Position numbers and translations under genes: made by a program. Positions 22,283-31,265 of a DNA stretch of 51,885 bases are shown in pieces; the stretch's first letter is position 1, and every line of letters starts with the position of its first letter. Source of the DNA: a virus; IMG/VR virus record IMGVR_UViG_3300035674_000005, positions 1 through 51,885 of that record; one strand, 5' to 3'. The notes below the pieces were generated by a model. The model saw only the letters and a program-made list of their open reading frames with translations. It was not told the origin of the DNA and ran no database searches.

Positions 22283-22774
22283 ATGGCTAATAAACTATAC
22301 AACGTATTGAGGACACTACTCGTCGCTCCGTCGGGTGCATCAGGTGGTGCGGGTGCCGGTGGTGTGACTGTGAACACCAACGTAAACTTCCTGACTGATG
22401 ATCTGCGCCTCATCTTGGTTGAGACGACAGGTGGTGCGACTAACTACACCTTTGCTGAAACCCACACATCTTTGGCTGATGTTCCAGCAGGTGCGCGTGT
22501 TCAGACTCAGGCATTATCGCCATCGGGTCGGGCTCATAGTAACCTAGAACCAGCCCCTAATGGATTGACCCTGCCTAACGTGACGTTTAGTGCGCTCCCT
22601 GCTGGCACGTACGAAGCCCTAGTTCTATACAAGCACACTGGAGCGACCGAAGCCAACTGTCCTTTGCTGGTGTACTATGACGTTGTAACAGGGTTGCCAT
22701 TTACGGCTACTGCTGGCGCTAACTTAGAGATCGTTTGGAACACAGGCAACGGTAAAGCACTGAGGATTGGATAA
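22283..22774 (+). CDS. Putative virion protein, beta-rich (163 aa)
   Basis: A Gly/Ala-rich hinge (GASGGAGAGG, about 19-29) followed by a beta-sandwich-type domain (TTGGATNYTFAETHTSL, then ALPAGTYEALVLYKHTG). Looks like a small adhesion or decoration protein. No family recognised. Confidence 0.7.
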   Translation: MANKLYNVLRTLLVAPSGASGGAGAGGVTVNTNVNFLTDDLRLILVETTGGATNYTFAETHTSLADVPAGARVQTQALSPSGRAHSNLEPAPNGLTLPNVTFSALPAGTYEALVLYKHTGATEANCPLLVYYDVVTGLPFTATAGANLEIVWNTGNGKALRIG

Positions 22775-22779
22775 GGATA

Positions 22780-23109
22780 ATGATTAGAGCTGAATCGATA
22801 GACAATAACATTCGTAGTGTCAGATACTACGATTTCATGTGGGGCAATGTAACCGTTGCTCAGATCAAAGAGAGTTTCCGTACTGCCTTATTAGCTCAGT
22901 CGCGAGGTCGTTCAGCCGACATAGTTATAACAGAAGTGCCATCCTCCGACAAAGGAATGGTTGAGTATGAGCTGACATACACCAACAACCCTAGCAAGAT
23001 CAATTTACAGGTTAGTTTGCACGATCTTAAGTTGGCACAATACTTCGGTTTCATGCCTACTTATGTTGACAGGTGCTTTGTGACTGCCTTTTCAAGAGCC
23101 GTATTCTAA
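22780..23109 (+). CDS. Putative virion-module protein of unknown function (109 aa)
   Basis: Starts MIRAESIDNNIRSVRYYDF after AAGGATA, six bases behind the previous stop. Mixed alpha/beta with no signature motif. It immediately precedes the large repeat fibre and may be its partner or connector. Confidence 0.7.
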   Translation: MIRAESIDNNIRSVRYYDFMWGNVTVAQIKESFRTALLAQSRGRSADIVITEVPSSDKGMVEYELTYTNNPSKINLQVSLHDLKLAQYFGFMPTYVDRCFVTAFSRAVF

Positions 23110-23132
23110 AGACAACTAGGTGAGGTTTCGAT

Positions 23133-26100
23133 GTGGCTGTTAAACTCAATCAGGTCAGGACTGGGACTGTTGCGATTGCTGCTGCATCACTAACAGGTAC
23201 AGCCACATTAAATCCAGCTATAGCCGACCTTTCCAAGGCGGTTTTATTTTTCACTGCTTCATCGGCAACCGCTTCAACCGACCCGATGAAGGTGTTTGTA
23301 GACGGGCATGTTACAAATACTACAACGCTTACCTTCACACGTAGTAGTACGACATCCGCTCCGATCATCAACGTACGCTGGTACCTAGTCGAGTTCACAT
23401 CGGGTGTCTTCGTACAGCGTGGACGAGTGCGACCGACGCTAGCTACACAAGGGGTGACGCTGACCTCGATAGATGTCCTGAGAAGCTGGGTGATGGTATC
23501 GACATCTAACCCAAGCTTCAGTGTGCTGACCCCAGAGTCCCACATGACTGGGGCGACGATCACCAGCTCCACTAACCTAAACCTGCTTCACACCTCTGCA
23601 ACCTCTCTCAACTGGGTGAGTTGGCAGGTGGTGCAATATGACGACTGTATAGTACAGCGAGGTACGCTCAACTTTACTAGTACCGATACGACGCTGACCT
23701 TTACACCCAATACGGCGGTGAGGCAGGACAAGACAGCGGTGTTCTTGTCGTACAAGTCGAGTGGTACGGCGGCTAATGCTGCGATCCATATGATGCGCGC
23801 CCAGTTAGAGGATGCTGGGGGTATCAGTGTAATCAGGAACACATCGGGTGCCACTGCCTCAGCCTATGTAGAGGTGGTCAATTTCTGGGGCGAGGAGCTA
23901 GTACGAGAGGCTCCCGTCACGATAGCCAGCTCGGGTACCTCGATCACACATACGCACTCCGCCATAACCGACACGACTAAGGCAGTAGCGTATAGTGCGG
24001 GTAGGAGCAACTCGGGCGGTACGACTACGATCACGACGGGTGATACGACCGCAGCTTTTGCACAGGCTACAGTCTCCAGTACCACGACCACCACACAAAA
24101 CAGGCAGACAGCACAGGCTAACGCATCGACGTATAGCTCGCAGGTCATCCAGTTCTCAGACAACACGCTGGCTCAGACTCGGCGGATCGACTCTGGTAAC
24201 CTGAGTGCCGGATATACGTGGGCTAACGGCATCCAGTACTTTACCGACCGTCTCTATACGGGTGGCGGGTTCTTCTACTATGGGGCGGGATGGGAGCCAC
24301 CAAACACGGTAGAAGACAACTTCTACATGACGGTACACTATGATACCGTTCCGTTCTCGTACAGGCTGCCACTTGCAAACGGCACCTACGTTGTCGATCT
24401 GCACTTCTATGACGAGCGAGCTGTTGGAGAGCGGACTTTCCACGTAGACATACAAGGCACTCGTGTTCTCAATACCTATTGTCCGGCTGCCGAATTCGGT
24501 GTAAAGAACGCTGGTGTCAAGAGCTTCCTTGCTACAGTCTCCAACAACGAGCTGACGATCCTATTCACGCACCTCACTCACAACGCCTCGATATCGGGTA
24601 TCGAGGTAGAGCCAGGTGCCGGTACACCCAACGTCCCAATAGCCGTCACAATCGGTGGTGTTACGACCAATGCAACATCGCCTAACACACAGGCAACCGC
24701 ACCCAACGTCAGCATAGATGTCACGATTGGAGCAGTAGGATCAACAGCTACACACAAAGCAACGACACCGGGGATCGACGTTCCCGTCTCGATCGGCGGT
24801 CTAAGTGGGCTAGCTAGGGTCAGTGCAACAGCACCCAATATAGCCATCCCAGTCTCGATCGGGGCTGTTACAACCTCGACTGTCGTAGGCGCTGCTCCGC
24901 CTAATATTGACATCCCCGTTTCGATAGGGGCAATAAGTGGATTAGCGCGAGTTAGTGTTACAGCACCCAATGTAGATATCCCGGTTACGATAGGTGCTAC
25001 AAGTGGTCTGGCGCGAATCAGCATCTCAGCCCCCAACATCAGCATTCCCGTCTCGATAGGGGCGGCGAGTGGGCTGGCTAGGGTTAGTGCTCAGGCTCCC
25101 GGTGTCAGCATTCCCGTCACGATAGGTGGTGTGACGACCACTGCTACGACACCGGCGACAACCATCCGAATCGACTGTGGTAATGCATCGACGTTTACCG
25201 ACAGCAGTAGTAATCTGTGGGCAGCAGATGCCTATTTTACGGGAGGTGCGCTCTACAACTGGGGTAATGCGATCGCCGGGACGACCAACGACACCCTATA
25301 TAACACGGTTCGATGGGACTACAGCGGCTTCTCGTACGCGATCCCCGTCTCAAACGGCAACTATACGGTCAAGCTCTACTGGTACGATCCAGAGGGCGCT
25401 AACCTGCGTAAGACCCATGTAGACATCGAGGGCGTACGAGTCCTTACCGATCACTCGCCAAGTGCCCTATATGGTGTGGGTGTTCCAGGGGTCACAACAC
25501 ACTCCGTCACGGTGACCGGCGGCTCGTTAGACATCGTATTCACAGCCTCCCTCAATGATGCTGAGATCTCGGCGATCGAGGTCATACAGGCATCCAACGC
25601 GAGCCAAGCAACAGTCCCGGTTCACAACATCCCCGTCTCGATCGGGGGTGTTAGCACCATTCCGACCCAGACAGGCATCACACCAGTAGTCAACATCCCG
25701 GTCACAATCGGGGGTACTACAACCAATGCTACACACAAGACTACAACGCCTGGGGTTAGCATACCTGTTACGATTGGTGCCCTAAGCTCCATCGCAGAAG
25801 CCTTTGCACCGGGTATCGACATACCCGTCACGATTGGTGGTGTAAGTACAACGTCTACACACGCTGCCTCGATACCCGGTGTCAGCATTCCCGTCTCGAT
25901 TGGGGCTGCTACGACTAGTGCGACACACAAGGCAACAACCGCTAGCCTTGCTGTCCCCGTTACGATTGGAGCAGCTAGCACCACTGCCTCGCATCAGGCT
26001 ACGACACCGGCGCTAAGCATCCCTGTCTCGATAGGCGCTCTGAGCTCTATTGGCGAGGCTCTACCACCAGTCACCTCGATTCCCGTTTCGATTGGAGCGG

Positions 26101-27035
26101 TGACGACGATAGAGACACAGCGGGCATCGGCTCCTGGTGTTAGCATTCCGGTTACGATTGGGGCTGTTGGGTCTGGTGGTACGGCACAAGTCCAGCCGCC
26201 TGTTGCTAGCATCCCCGTCTCGATTGGTGGTGTTAGCACAGTAGCAACGATGCGGGCTACAACACCGGCAGTTACCATCCCCGTCTCGATAGGCGGTGTT
26301 AGCACCACTCCTACGCTACTGGCTCAGGCTCCGAGTGTCAGTGTCCCAGTCTCGATTGGGAATGTTGCAGCGACACAAGGCAGCCAGGGAATCATACCCA
26401 CTGTTGCTATTGCCGTTTCGATTGGGGCAATCGGTACCGTAGCGACACAGAGAGCATCGGCTCCGGTGGTCACGGTGCCTATCTCGATCGGAGGTGTTAG
26501 TGCCCAGACTCCAGCACAGGCAACCACTCCAGCGATCACGGTGCCGGTATCGATTGGGGGTGTTAGTACCACTGCTACACACAAGGCAACGACACCGGCG
26601 ACCTCAATCCCCGTCTCGATCGGTGCTACGAGTGGGCTAGCTAGGGTCAGTGCTACGACACCTAGTGTTAGCATCCCCGTCTCGATTGGGGGTGTTAGTG
26701 CGGTTGCTAGAGGGACAGCATCGGTACCCAATGCAACAGTCGTCGTCACAATTGGTGGTGTCAGTTCTGTTGGTGAGGCGCTACCACCTTCGATCGCGAT
26801 CCCAGTTGTAGTCCCCACACCATCGTCTCGTGTTAAGGTGTCGGTTCCTGGTATGACGGTGGCGGTTGTGCCGGGGAGCATAACCACGTCGAGCATAGCG
26901 ACCATTCCCGTGTCCTATGGCGGGCTAACAGGTGTTAGATTTGAGGGAAGCAAGACGACTGATGTTGTCGAAAAGGCACCAAGGACAGCTATCAATACTC
27001 CGGGCATCAAGACGTATATAAAGAAGAAGCAATGA
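23133..27035 (+). CDS. Giant repeat fibre with two malectin domains (1300 aa)
   Basis: Probably a surface fibre that binds host glycans. The N-terminal part (about 1-345) consists of Thr/Ser-rich beta domains with repeated VQRG and AVLFFTAS-type strands. Malectin domain 1 spans about 350-498 (GNLSAGYTWANG, LPLANGTYVVDLHFYDE). Eight repeats of about 22 residues follow (500-675). Malectin domain 2 is about 680-818 (CGNASTFTDSSSN, IPVSNGNYTVKLYWYD), then about 19 more repeats to about 1265. The tail ends in INTPGIKTYIKKKQ. The repeat consensus is near GVSIPVSIGGVSTTATHKAT. GTG start after AGGTGAGG. It lies between terminase and portal, so head fibre or tail fibre are both possible. Confidence 0.85.
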   Translation: MAVKLNQVRTGTVAIAAASLTGTATLNPAIADLSKAVLFFTASSATASTDPMKVFVDGHVTNTTTLTFTRSSTTSAPIINVRWYLVEFTSGVFVQRGRVRPTLATQGVTLTSIDVLRSWVMVSTSNPSFSVLTPESHMTGATITSSTNLNLLHTSATSLNWVSWQVVQYDDCIVQRGTLNFTSTDTTLTFTPNTAVRQDKTAVFLSYKSSGTAANAAIHMMRAQLEDAGGISVIRNTSGATASAYVEVVNFWGEELVREAPVTIASSGTSITHTHSAITDTTKAVAYSAGRSNSGGTTTITTGDTTAAFAQATVSSTTTTTQNRQTAQANASTYSSQVIQFSDNTLAQTRRIDSGNLSAGYTWANGIQYFTDRLYTGGGFFYYGAGWEPPNTVEDNFYMTVHYDTVPFSYRLPLANGTYVVDLHFYDERAVGERTFHVDIQGTRVLNTYCPAAEFGVKNAGVKSFLATVSNNELTILFTHLTHNASISGIEVEPGAGTPNVPIAVTIGGVTTNATSPNTQATAPNVSIDVTIGAVGSTATHKATTPGIDVPVSIGGLSGLARVSATAPNIAIPVSIGAVTTSTVVGAAPPNIDIPVSIGAISGLARVSVTAPNVDIPVTIGATSGLARISISAPNISIPVSIGAASGLARVSAQAPGVSIPVTIGGVTTTATTPATTIRIDCGNASTFTDSSSNLWAADAYFTGGALYNWGNAIAGTTNDTLYNTVRWDYSGFSYAIPVSNGNYTVKLYWYDPEGANLRKTHVDIEGVRVLTDHSPSALYGVGVPGVTTHSVTVTGGSLDIVFTASLNDAEISAIEVIQASNASQATVPVHNIPVSIGGVSTIPTQTGITPVVNIPVTIGGTTTNATHKTTTPGVSIPVTIGALSSIAEAFAPGIDIPVTIGGVSTTSTHAASIPGVSIPVSIGAATTSATHKATTASLAVPVTIGAASTTASHQATTPALSIPVSIGALSSIGEALPPVTSIPVSIGAVTTIETQRASAPGVSIPVTIGAVGSGGTAQVQPPVASIPVSIGGVSTVATMRATTPAVTIPVSIGGVSTTPTLLAQAPSVSVPVSIGNVAATQGSQGIIPTVAIAVSIGAIGTVATQRASAPVVTVPISIGGVSAQTPAQATTPAITVPVSIGGVSTTATHKATTPATSIPVSIGATSGLARVSATTPSVSIPVSIGGVSAVARGTASVPNATVVVTIGGVSSVGEALPPSIAIPVVVPTPSSRVKVSVPGMTVAVVPGSITTSSIATIPVSYGGLTGVRFEGSKTTDVVEKAPRTAINTPGIKTYIKKKQ
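24628..25158 (+). repeat. 66-bp coding repeats, first block (8 units)
   Basis: Eight degenerate units of about 66 bp encode I-P-V-(S/T)-I-G-(G/A) followed by a variable Thr/Ala/Ser stretch and a closing Pro. Several units share the GLARVSA variant, a sign of unit-to-unit duplication. Confidence 0.9.
25617..26940 (+). repeat. 60/66-bp coding repeats, second block (about 19-20 units)
   Basis: Same unit as the first block after the second malectin domain. Some units are 20 residues (LSSIGEALPP type), most are 22. The last two units drift away from the consensus. Near-identical DNA segments (CCCGTCTCGAT) recur throughout. Confidence 0.9.
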
Positions 27036-27081
27036 GGGTCGATGGTGGCGAGATATACAGAAATCTTAGGAGGAACTAGAC

Positions 27082-27447
27082 GTGGCGATTAAGGGCAATC
27101 GAGACTGGTATGCTAATCAGGGGGCACAGTACCCCTCTTATGGTTTTGTGGTCTTAGATGCGACCAAGACACCAGTTAACTTGACGGGCAAGACACTCCA
27201 GTTTTGGTTCAGGCTAGCGGACGAGAACGGACTCCCGGACACGACGACACCTCAACGTGGTGGTACAGCGGTGATCACAAATGCGGCTGCGGGAGAGGGG
27301 CGCTATGATTGGTCAGTGGCTGATGTCTCTGTACCGGGTATATATGTCAGTGAGTTTAGAGTGGTAGAGACAGATGGGAAGATGTCTGTCTATCCCAACT
27401 ACAGGTATCTAATTGGTGAAGTACGACGGAGGATTCAGGACGCATAA
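27082..27447 (+). CDS. BppU-N-like virion protein (121 aa)
   Basis: A beta-sandwich with the typical series VNLTGKTLQFWFR, GTAVITNAAAGEGRYDW, GIYVSEFRVVETDGK and VYPNYRYLIGEV. This layout occurs in N-terminal domains of phage receptor-binding or baseplate proteins. GTG start after TAGGAGGAA. Its stop shares a base with the portal ATG, so it is made with the head proteins, perhaps as an adaptor for the preceding fibre. Confidence 0.75.
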   Translation: MAIKGNRDWYANQGAQYPSYGFVVLDATKTPVNLTGKTLQFWFRLADENGLPDTTTPQRGGTAVITNAAAGEGRYDWSVADVSVPGIYVSEFRVVETDGKMSVYPNYRYLIGEVRRRIQDA

Positions 27448-29069
27448 TGGACAGATACACGAACCCAGACTTACCCAGCTACAGAGACTCATCATATAGA
27501 AAGTTTGCTAATGTCCTAGCCTACAATTGGGACGCTTGGCACGGCAAAGAGAACTGGACTGAGACTAATGAGGTCACGCTCTACTCGCCCGGCAACTTCG
27601 AGGTAGCTCGGACATCACGGCTCAATGGAAACATGCCCGTGTCGCCCGTTGGAAATGCCTATCTCTATCTGCCCAAGGAAGAGAAGGAGAGTGATAGTAA
27701 CTATAGCAGGCGACTTGCACGGTCTTTATATAAGAACTTTTACGAGAAGATCATCACAGGGCTCGCGGGTCTGTTTTCCGACTTTGTGCTAGATGAGAGT
27801 ACGATAGCGAGTATAGAAGAGTGGCAGGACGACATAGACAACAAGGGTACGTCGCTTGCCTCGTTCATGAGAGAAGCTAATGCTCTGGCTCTGCGGGATG
27901 GTTTCGTGGGCATCCATGTTGACTACCAGGTGGTGCGTGACGACCAGGGTAAAGCGATTAGGATTAATAACCGGGCTAAAGAGAAAGCGTTAGAGGGCGT
28001 ACTACGACCCTATTTTACGCTGATCTTGCGCCGAGACATTCCCAATCGCACCATCACCAAGATAGGGAAGAAGTACGTATTCGAGCGCATTGTAATCGAG
28101 GAGACTACGACGGTACGTGACCCAGAGAACGAGTTCGGGGACATCGAGCAGACCTTATATCGGGAGATTACACCCGATCGTTGGCGACTAATGAGGGTCT
28201 TTGAGGACAATCAACTCGGAGGTTACGAGGTAGTAGAAGAGGGGGACAATCCGCTGGGTGTAGTACCGATCGTACCCTATAGTCTGACTCATGCATTTCC
28301 CCTTGATGCTAAGCCCCCGATGACTCAGCTAGCAGAGTACACCTTCTCTTACTACGACTTGTATGCGGCGTATAGGGATATACAGCACAAGATCTGTCTA
28401 CCTCAAGCTGTACGGGTGGGCATGGTTGCGCCCGATGGACAGGCGATCTACGGTGGCAGCTTACCGCCTATCTACCTAGGGACAAGCTCTGTCATCGATG
28501 TGCCAGAAGGTGGGGACTTTAAGTTCGCTAAGCCAGGCGGAGAAGAACTGGATGCGATACGGAACACGCTGACTGATCTGATGCAAGAGCTCATGGCAGA
28601 GGGTCTTTCGTTCCTGGGTAGAGAGAACGATGACAAGACAGCGACTGAGGTCACGATTGAGACTGTTCAAGTCAAGTCCGAGGTCGAGGGCATGGCGAGC
28701 AACATGGAGAGCGGTATGGAGATGCTCTTTTATTTCTGGGGTCTATGGACTGGTGAGATAGACGAGGACAAAGGGGCGGGCACAGTTAAGGTCAATCGTG
28801 ACACTCTCAAAGGGGCTATTGAGGCTCAGGCAGCAGCAATCTTTAACGAGATGATGACGACTGGCATGCTGTCTCGCGAGGCTGGGTTACGAGAACTAGC
28901 TGCGAGAGGATTCTTTAGCAGCAACTTCGACGTGGAGAAAGAGCTGGCTACCACACCACCGTTGCTAGAGAACCAAGAAGAGGCACCCAAGGTAGCCGAG
29001 GAGTTAGAGCGTGAAAAGATTGACGTGGTTAGAGCTGCAAAACAACAGCCTAATAAGCCAGGAAGATAA
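27447..29069 (+). CDS. Portal protein (DUF4055 family)
   Basis: Dodecameric channel at the capsid vertex. Length 540 aa. Diagnostic stretches are YLPKEEKESDSNYSRRLARS near the N-terminus, NALALRDGFVGIHVDY, PYSLTHAFPLDAKPP, and SFLGRENDDKTATEV (about 390-404), matching the DUF4055 family of phage portals. It is followed by MuF, scaffold and capsid genes in the standard order. Confidence 0.88.
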   Translation: MDRYTNPDLPSYRDSSYRKFANVLAYNWDAWHGKENWTETNEVTLYSPGNFEVARTSRLNGNMPVSPVGNAYLYLPKEEKESDSNYSRRLARSLYKNFYEKIITGLAGLFSDFVLDESTIASIEEWQDDIDNKGTSLASFMREANALALRDGFVGIHVDYQVVRDDQGKAIRINNRAKEKALEGVLRPYFTLILRRDIPNRTITKIGKKYVFERIVIEETTTVRDPENEFGDIEQTLYREITPDRWRLMRVFEDNQLGGYEVVEEGDNPLGVVPIVPYSLTHAFPLDAKPPMTQLAEYTFSYYDLYAAYRDIQHKICLPQAVRVGMVAPDGQAIYGGSLPPIYLGTSSVIDVPEGGDFKFAKPGGEELDAIRNTLTDLMQELMAEGLSFLGRENDDKTATEVTIETVQVKSEVEGMASNMESGMEMLFYFWGLWTGEIDEDKGAGTVKVNRDTLKGAIEAQAAAIFNEMMTTGMLSREAGLRELAARGFFSSNFDVEKELATTPPLLENQEEAPKVAEELEREKIDVVRAAKQQPNKPGR

Positions 29070-29148
29070 GGACAGGGCGGTACTAACTGCTTCTGCTGCT
29101 TTGCGTCCGTACCTGCGACCCAAGAGCCTGCGAGATAAAGATGCCTAA
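29011..29148 (+). CDS. Small protein overlapping the portal gene end (45 aa)
   Basis: GTG start preceded by GAGGAG, in the +1 frame of the portal gene's last 59 bases, and stopping eight bases into the MuF gene. It fills the 71-base gap between those genes. Reads MKRLTWLELQ...LRPKSLRDKDA, basic, no domain. Coupled translation from portal to MuF may be its main role. Confidence 0.5.
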   Translation: MKRLTWLELQNNSLISQEDKDRAVLTASAALRPYLRPKSLRDKDA

Positions 29149-29764
29149 AGCACCCGTCTATGACCAGAGGATGTCAGCCTATCGCGGTGCCGATGGTAGG
29201 CTGGTATCTCGTGCTACCATCATCAAGCTGATCGATGAAGAGACGGCGAGGATGGAGACTAGACTCCGGGGTCATGCACTGGAGTACATCAGCGGCAACA
29301 TTAGCCTGTCCGAGATGCAGAGACGGATGGCGTATGATATAAAGCTTAGTCACATTCGTATGGCTGCGTTTGCATCAGGAGGTATCAATGAGCTGGACGA
29401 TGACCTTGTTGATCTGGTATCTACTCTATTGCTTTCACAATACTCCTACCTAGACCGATTTGGACGACAGATAGAGGAAGAGGTTAGAGATAAGCCGCTA
29501 ACGGGTGCTCAGATTGTGGCTCGGGCGGCTCTATATGGTACGGGTGCTAGGGTGGCGTTCTTCATAGCGGAGAAGGTGACCAAGATTAAGACCCGGTTTA
29601 ATCAAGCCCGACGGACACTCGATCCTCAGGCTCAACATTGCGAGGACTGTATCCGGCATGCTACACGAGGATGGCGACCGATCGCAGAGGTTGTTCCACC
29701 AGGCATCGCATGTAGGTGTAGGCAGAGGTGCAAGTGCAGCATCTCTTATAGAAGATATTATTAG
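29141..29764 (+). CDS. MuF-like minor head protein
   Basis: Length 207 aa. The C-terminus has the MuF cysteine-histidine pattern: HCEDCIRHATRGWRPI, VVPPGIACRCRQRCKC and ISYRR. The N-terminal helices (RATIIKLIDEETARM) probably contact the portal. The length is short for the family. Confidence 0.82.
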   Translation: MPKAPVYDQRMSAYRGADGRLVSRATIIKLIDEETARMETRLRGHALEYISGNISLSEMQRRMAYDIKLSHIRMAAFASGGINELDDDLVDLVSTLLLSQYSYLDRFGRQIEEEVRDKPLTGAQIVARAALYGTGARVAFFIAEKVTKIKTRFNQARRTLDPQAQHCEDCIRHATRGWRPIAEVVPPGIACRCRQRCKCSISYRRYY

Positions 29765-29791
29765 GGTGTAAAATACTGGTAGGAGGAAAGC

Positions 29792-30307
29792 ATGAATGTA
29801 GTTAGTGTTGGGGCTAGTTTATTAGTAGGGCTGTTTGGAGTCTCGGGTTGGGGGATATTGTCTCAGCATCCTGTCCCCGATAAGGCGTTGGTGACTGGGA
29901 GTCTTGCACGGGTTATCGATGGCGATACGGTACATATAACAGAGGGCGCTACGGGATACCGGGTCAGGCTGGCGTGTATCGATGCTCCCGAGAAGAATCA
30001 CCTTCCATACGGGGCTGCTGCAACCCGTGCTCTTAAGGCTATCGCGGGCAAACAGGTTACCGTCAAGATACTCGATAAGCCAGATCGCTACGGTAGAGAG
30101 ATCGGAGAGCTGTATACGAGCAAGGGTGTTAACGTCAACTTAGAGATGGTGCGACAAGGTTTCGCTTTCGTCTATCCTAAGTACCTAGATACGTGCAAGA
30201 CCAACAAGAAGGCTTATCTTGATGCTCAGGTTACAGCGCACGACAACAAGATAGGATTCCACGCGATAGAAGACTTTATCATGCCGTGGGATTGGAGAAA
30301 GAAGTAA
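29792..30307 (+). CDS. Thermonuclease (staphylococcal nuclease family), exported or anchored
   Basis: Calcium-dependent nuclease fold: RVIDGDTVHI (about 41-50), RLACIDAPE with the catalytic arginine and glutamate, YGAAATRALKAIAG, and DRYGREIGELY with the second arginine. The N-terminal hydrophobic segment (SVGASLLVGLFGVSGWGI) looks like a signal peptide or membrane anchor. Its place between MuF and scaffold genes is shared with other phages that carry nuclease insertions in the head module. It may degrade host DNA in the envelope or affect competing DNA. Confidence 0.9.
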   Translation: MNVVSVGASLLVGLFGVSGWGILSQHPVPDKALVTGSLARVIDGDTVHITEGATGYRVRLACIDAPEKNHLPYGAAATRALKAIAGKQVTVKILDKPDRYGREIGELYTSKGVNVNLEMVRQGFAFVYPKYLDTCKTNKKAYLDAQVTAHDNKIGFHAIEDFIMPWDWRKK

Positions 30308-30326
30308 CAACTATAGGAGATTGACT

Positions 30327-31076
30327 ATGAAGAGACAACCATGGACATATCGGGCTGAGGCTGGTGAAGGTGGAGACGATGGCGGTGGTGGACAAGACCC
30401 AGCAGATACCACTTCTAATGATGAGGGTGCTAGAAAGGCGATTGAGCGGGAACGTCAAGCCCGTAAAGATGCCGTCCGAGCGCTGAAAGAATACCAAGCC
30501 CAATTCGAGGGGATTGACCCCGAAGAGATTAAGACACTAAGAGAGTCCAAAGATAAGGCTGAGAAGAGCGCCCAGGAACAGCTCACTAAGGCACAGAAGC
30601 AGCAAGAGATCATCGTACAGGAGCGCGACACGTACAAGAACCTGTACATTGGCGTGCTAACTGAGAACCAGATTGCTAGTGCTTACTCTGAGCTCGGCGG
30701 TCAGGGTGTCGAGTCGGGTGTCAGTGGTATGCAAGTCATAGCCCGCTTTCTCCGTGACGAGATTCGTTTTGAGCCCAATGAGAAGGGGACTGGTGGCAGG
30801 ATCGTCATTGTCGATGAGAATGGTGATGAGCGCCTAGATAAGAAAGGAAACACGGTCACTCTTAGGGCTCGTATGGCTGAGCTCAAGGAAGAGGGTGCTT
30901 TTGCTCACTACTTTGCACCCAATAATGACAAGGCTAATGGTATGGGTATGCCGCCTGTACGTGGTACTGGCAAGCGACCACCTAATGCTAATTCCCTGCG
31001 TCAACAGATCATTAGCGATACCACGTTGACACCGATGGAGAAGATAGCTAAGGCACAGGCACTAGGACTCGAATAG
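30327..31076 (+). CDS. Capsid scaffold protein
   Basis: Length 249 aa: acidic, Gly-rich N-terminus (GEGGDDGGGGQDPADT), a long charged coiled coil (about 35-100, ESKDKAEKSAQEQLTKAQKQ), and a basic C-terminus for capsid binding. Position directly before the capsid gene and composition are typical of scaffolds. ATG 30327 has AGGAGA six bases upstream; a TTG at 30321 is less likely. Confidence 0.85.
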   Translation: MKRQPWTYRAEAGEGGDDGGGGQDPADTTSNDEGARKAIERERQARKDAVRALKEYQAQFEGIDPEEIKTLRESKDKAEKSAQEQLTKAQKQQEIIVQERDTYKNLYIGVLTENQIASAYSELGGQGVESGVSGMQVIARFLRDEIRFEPNEKGTGGRIVIVDENGDERLDKKGNTVTLRARMAELKEEGAFAHYFAPNNDKANGMGMPPVRGTGKRPPNANSLRQQIISDTTLTPMEKIAKAQALGLE

Positions 31077-31216
31077 CGTTATGATTGTGTAGGTTCTTTG
31101 TGTTACAGTATGTGTAGTCTCCCTGTTTGGGCGTGATGCTGGATGGGGGCTACTGATGCTCAAGACGATGGTGTGATGCCCGTTAAAGCAGAGGTAGTTT
31201 ATAGCGTGAAGCTGAG

Positions 31217-31246
31217 GATGAACAAAGTAAATTTGCTCATCTTTTT
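31217..31246 (+). terminator. Terminator-like hairpin in the capsid leader
   Basis: GATGAaCAAA pairs with TTTGcTCATC (one mismatch) and is followed by TTTTTC. It lies 20 bases before the major capsid ATG in a 189-base gap. It may reduce read-through from the scaffold gene or act in an RNA leader. No promoter is obvious in the gap. Confidence 0.55.
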
Positions 31247-31265
31247 CTGTTTATAGGCACAAACT

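Noticed and set aside
23150-26905. Long minus-strand frames opposite the repeat fibre
   Set aside because: They mirror the repeat structure of the sense gene and arise because the repeats lack antisense stops.
24628-26940. CRISPR array
   Set aside because: The repeats are degenerate, 60-66 bp, in frame and encode a protein rod. There are no unique spacers or cas genes.
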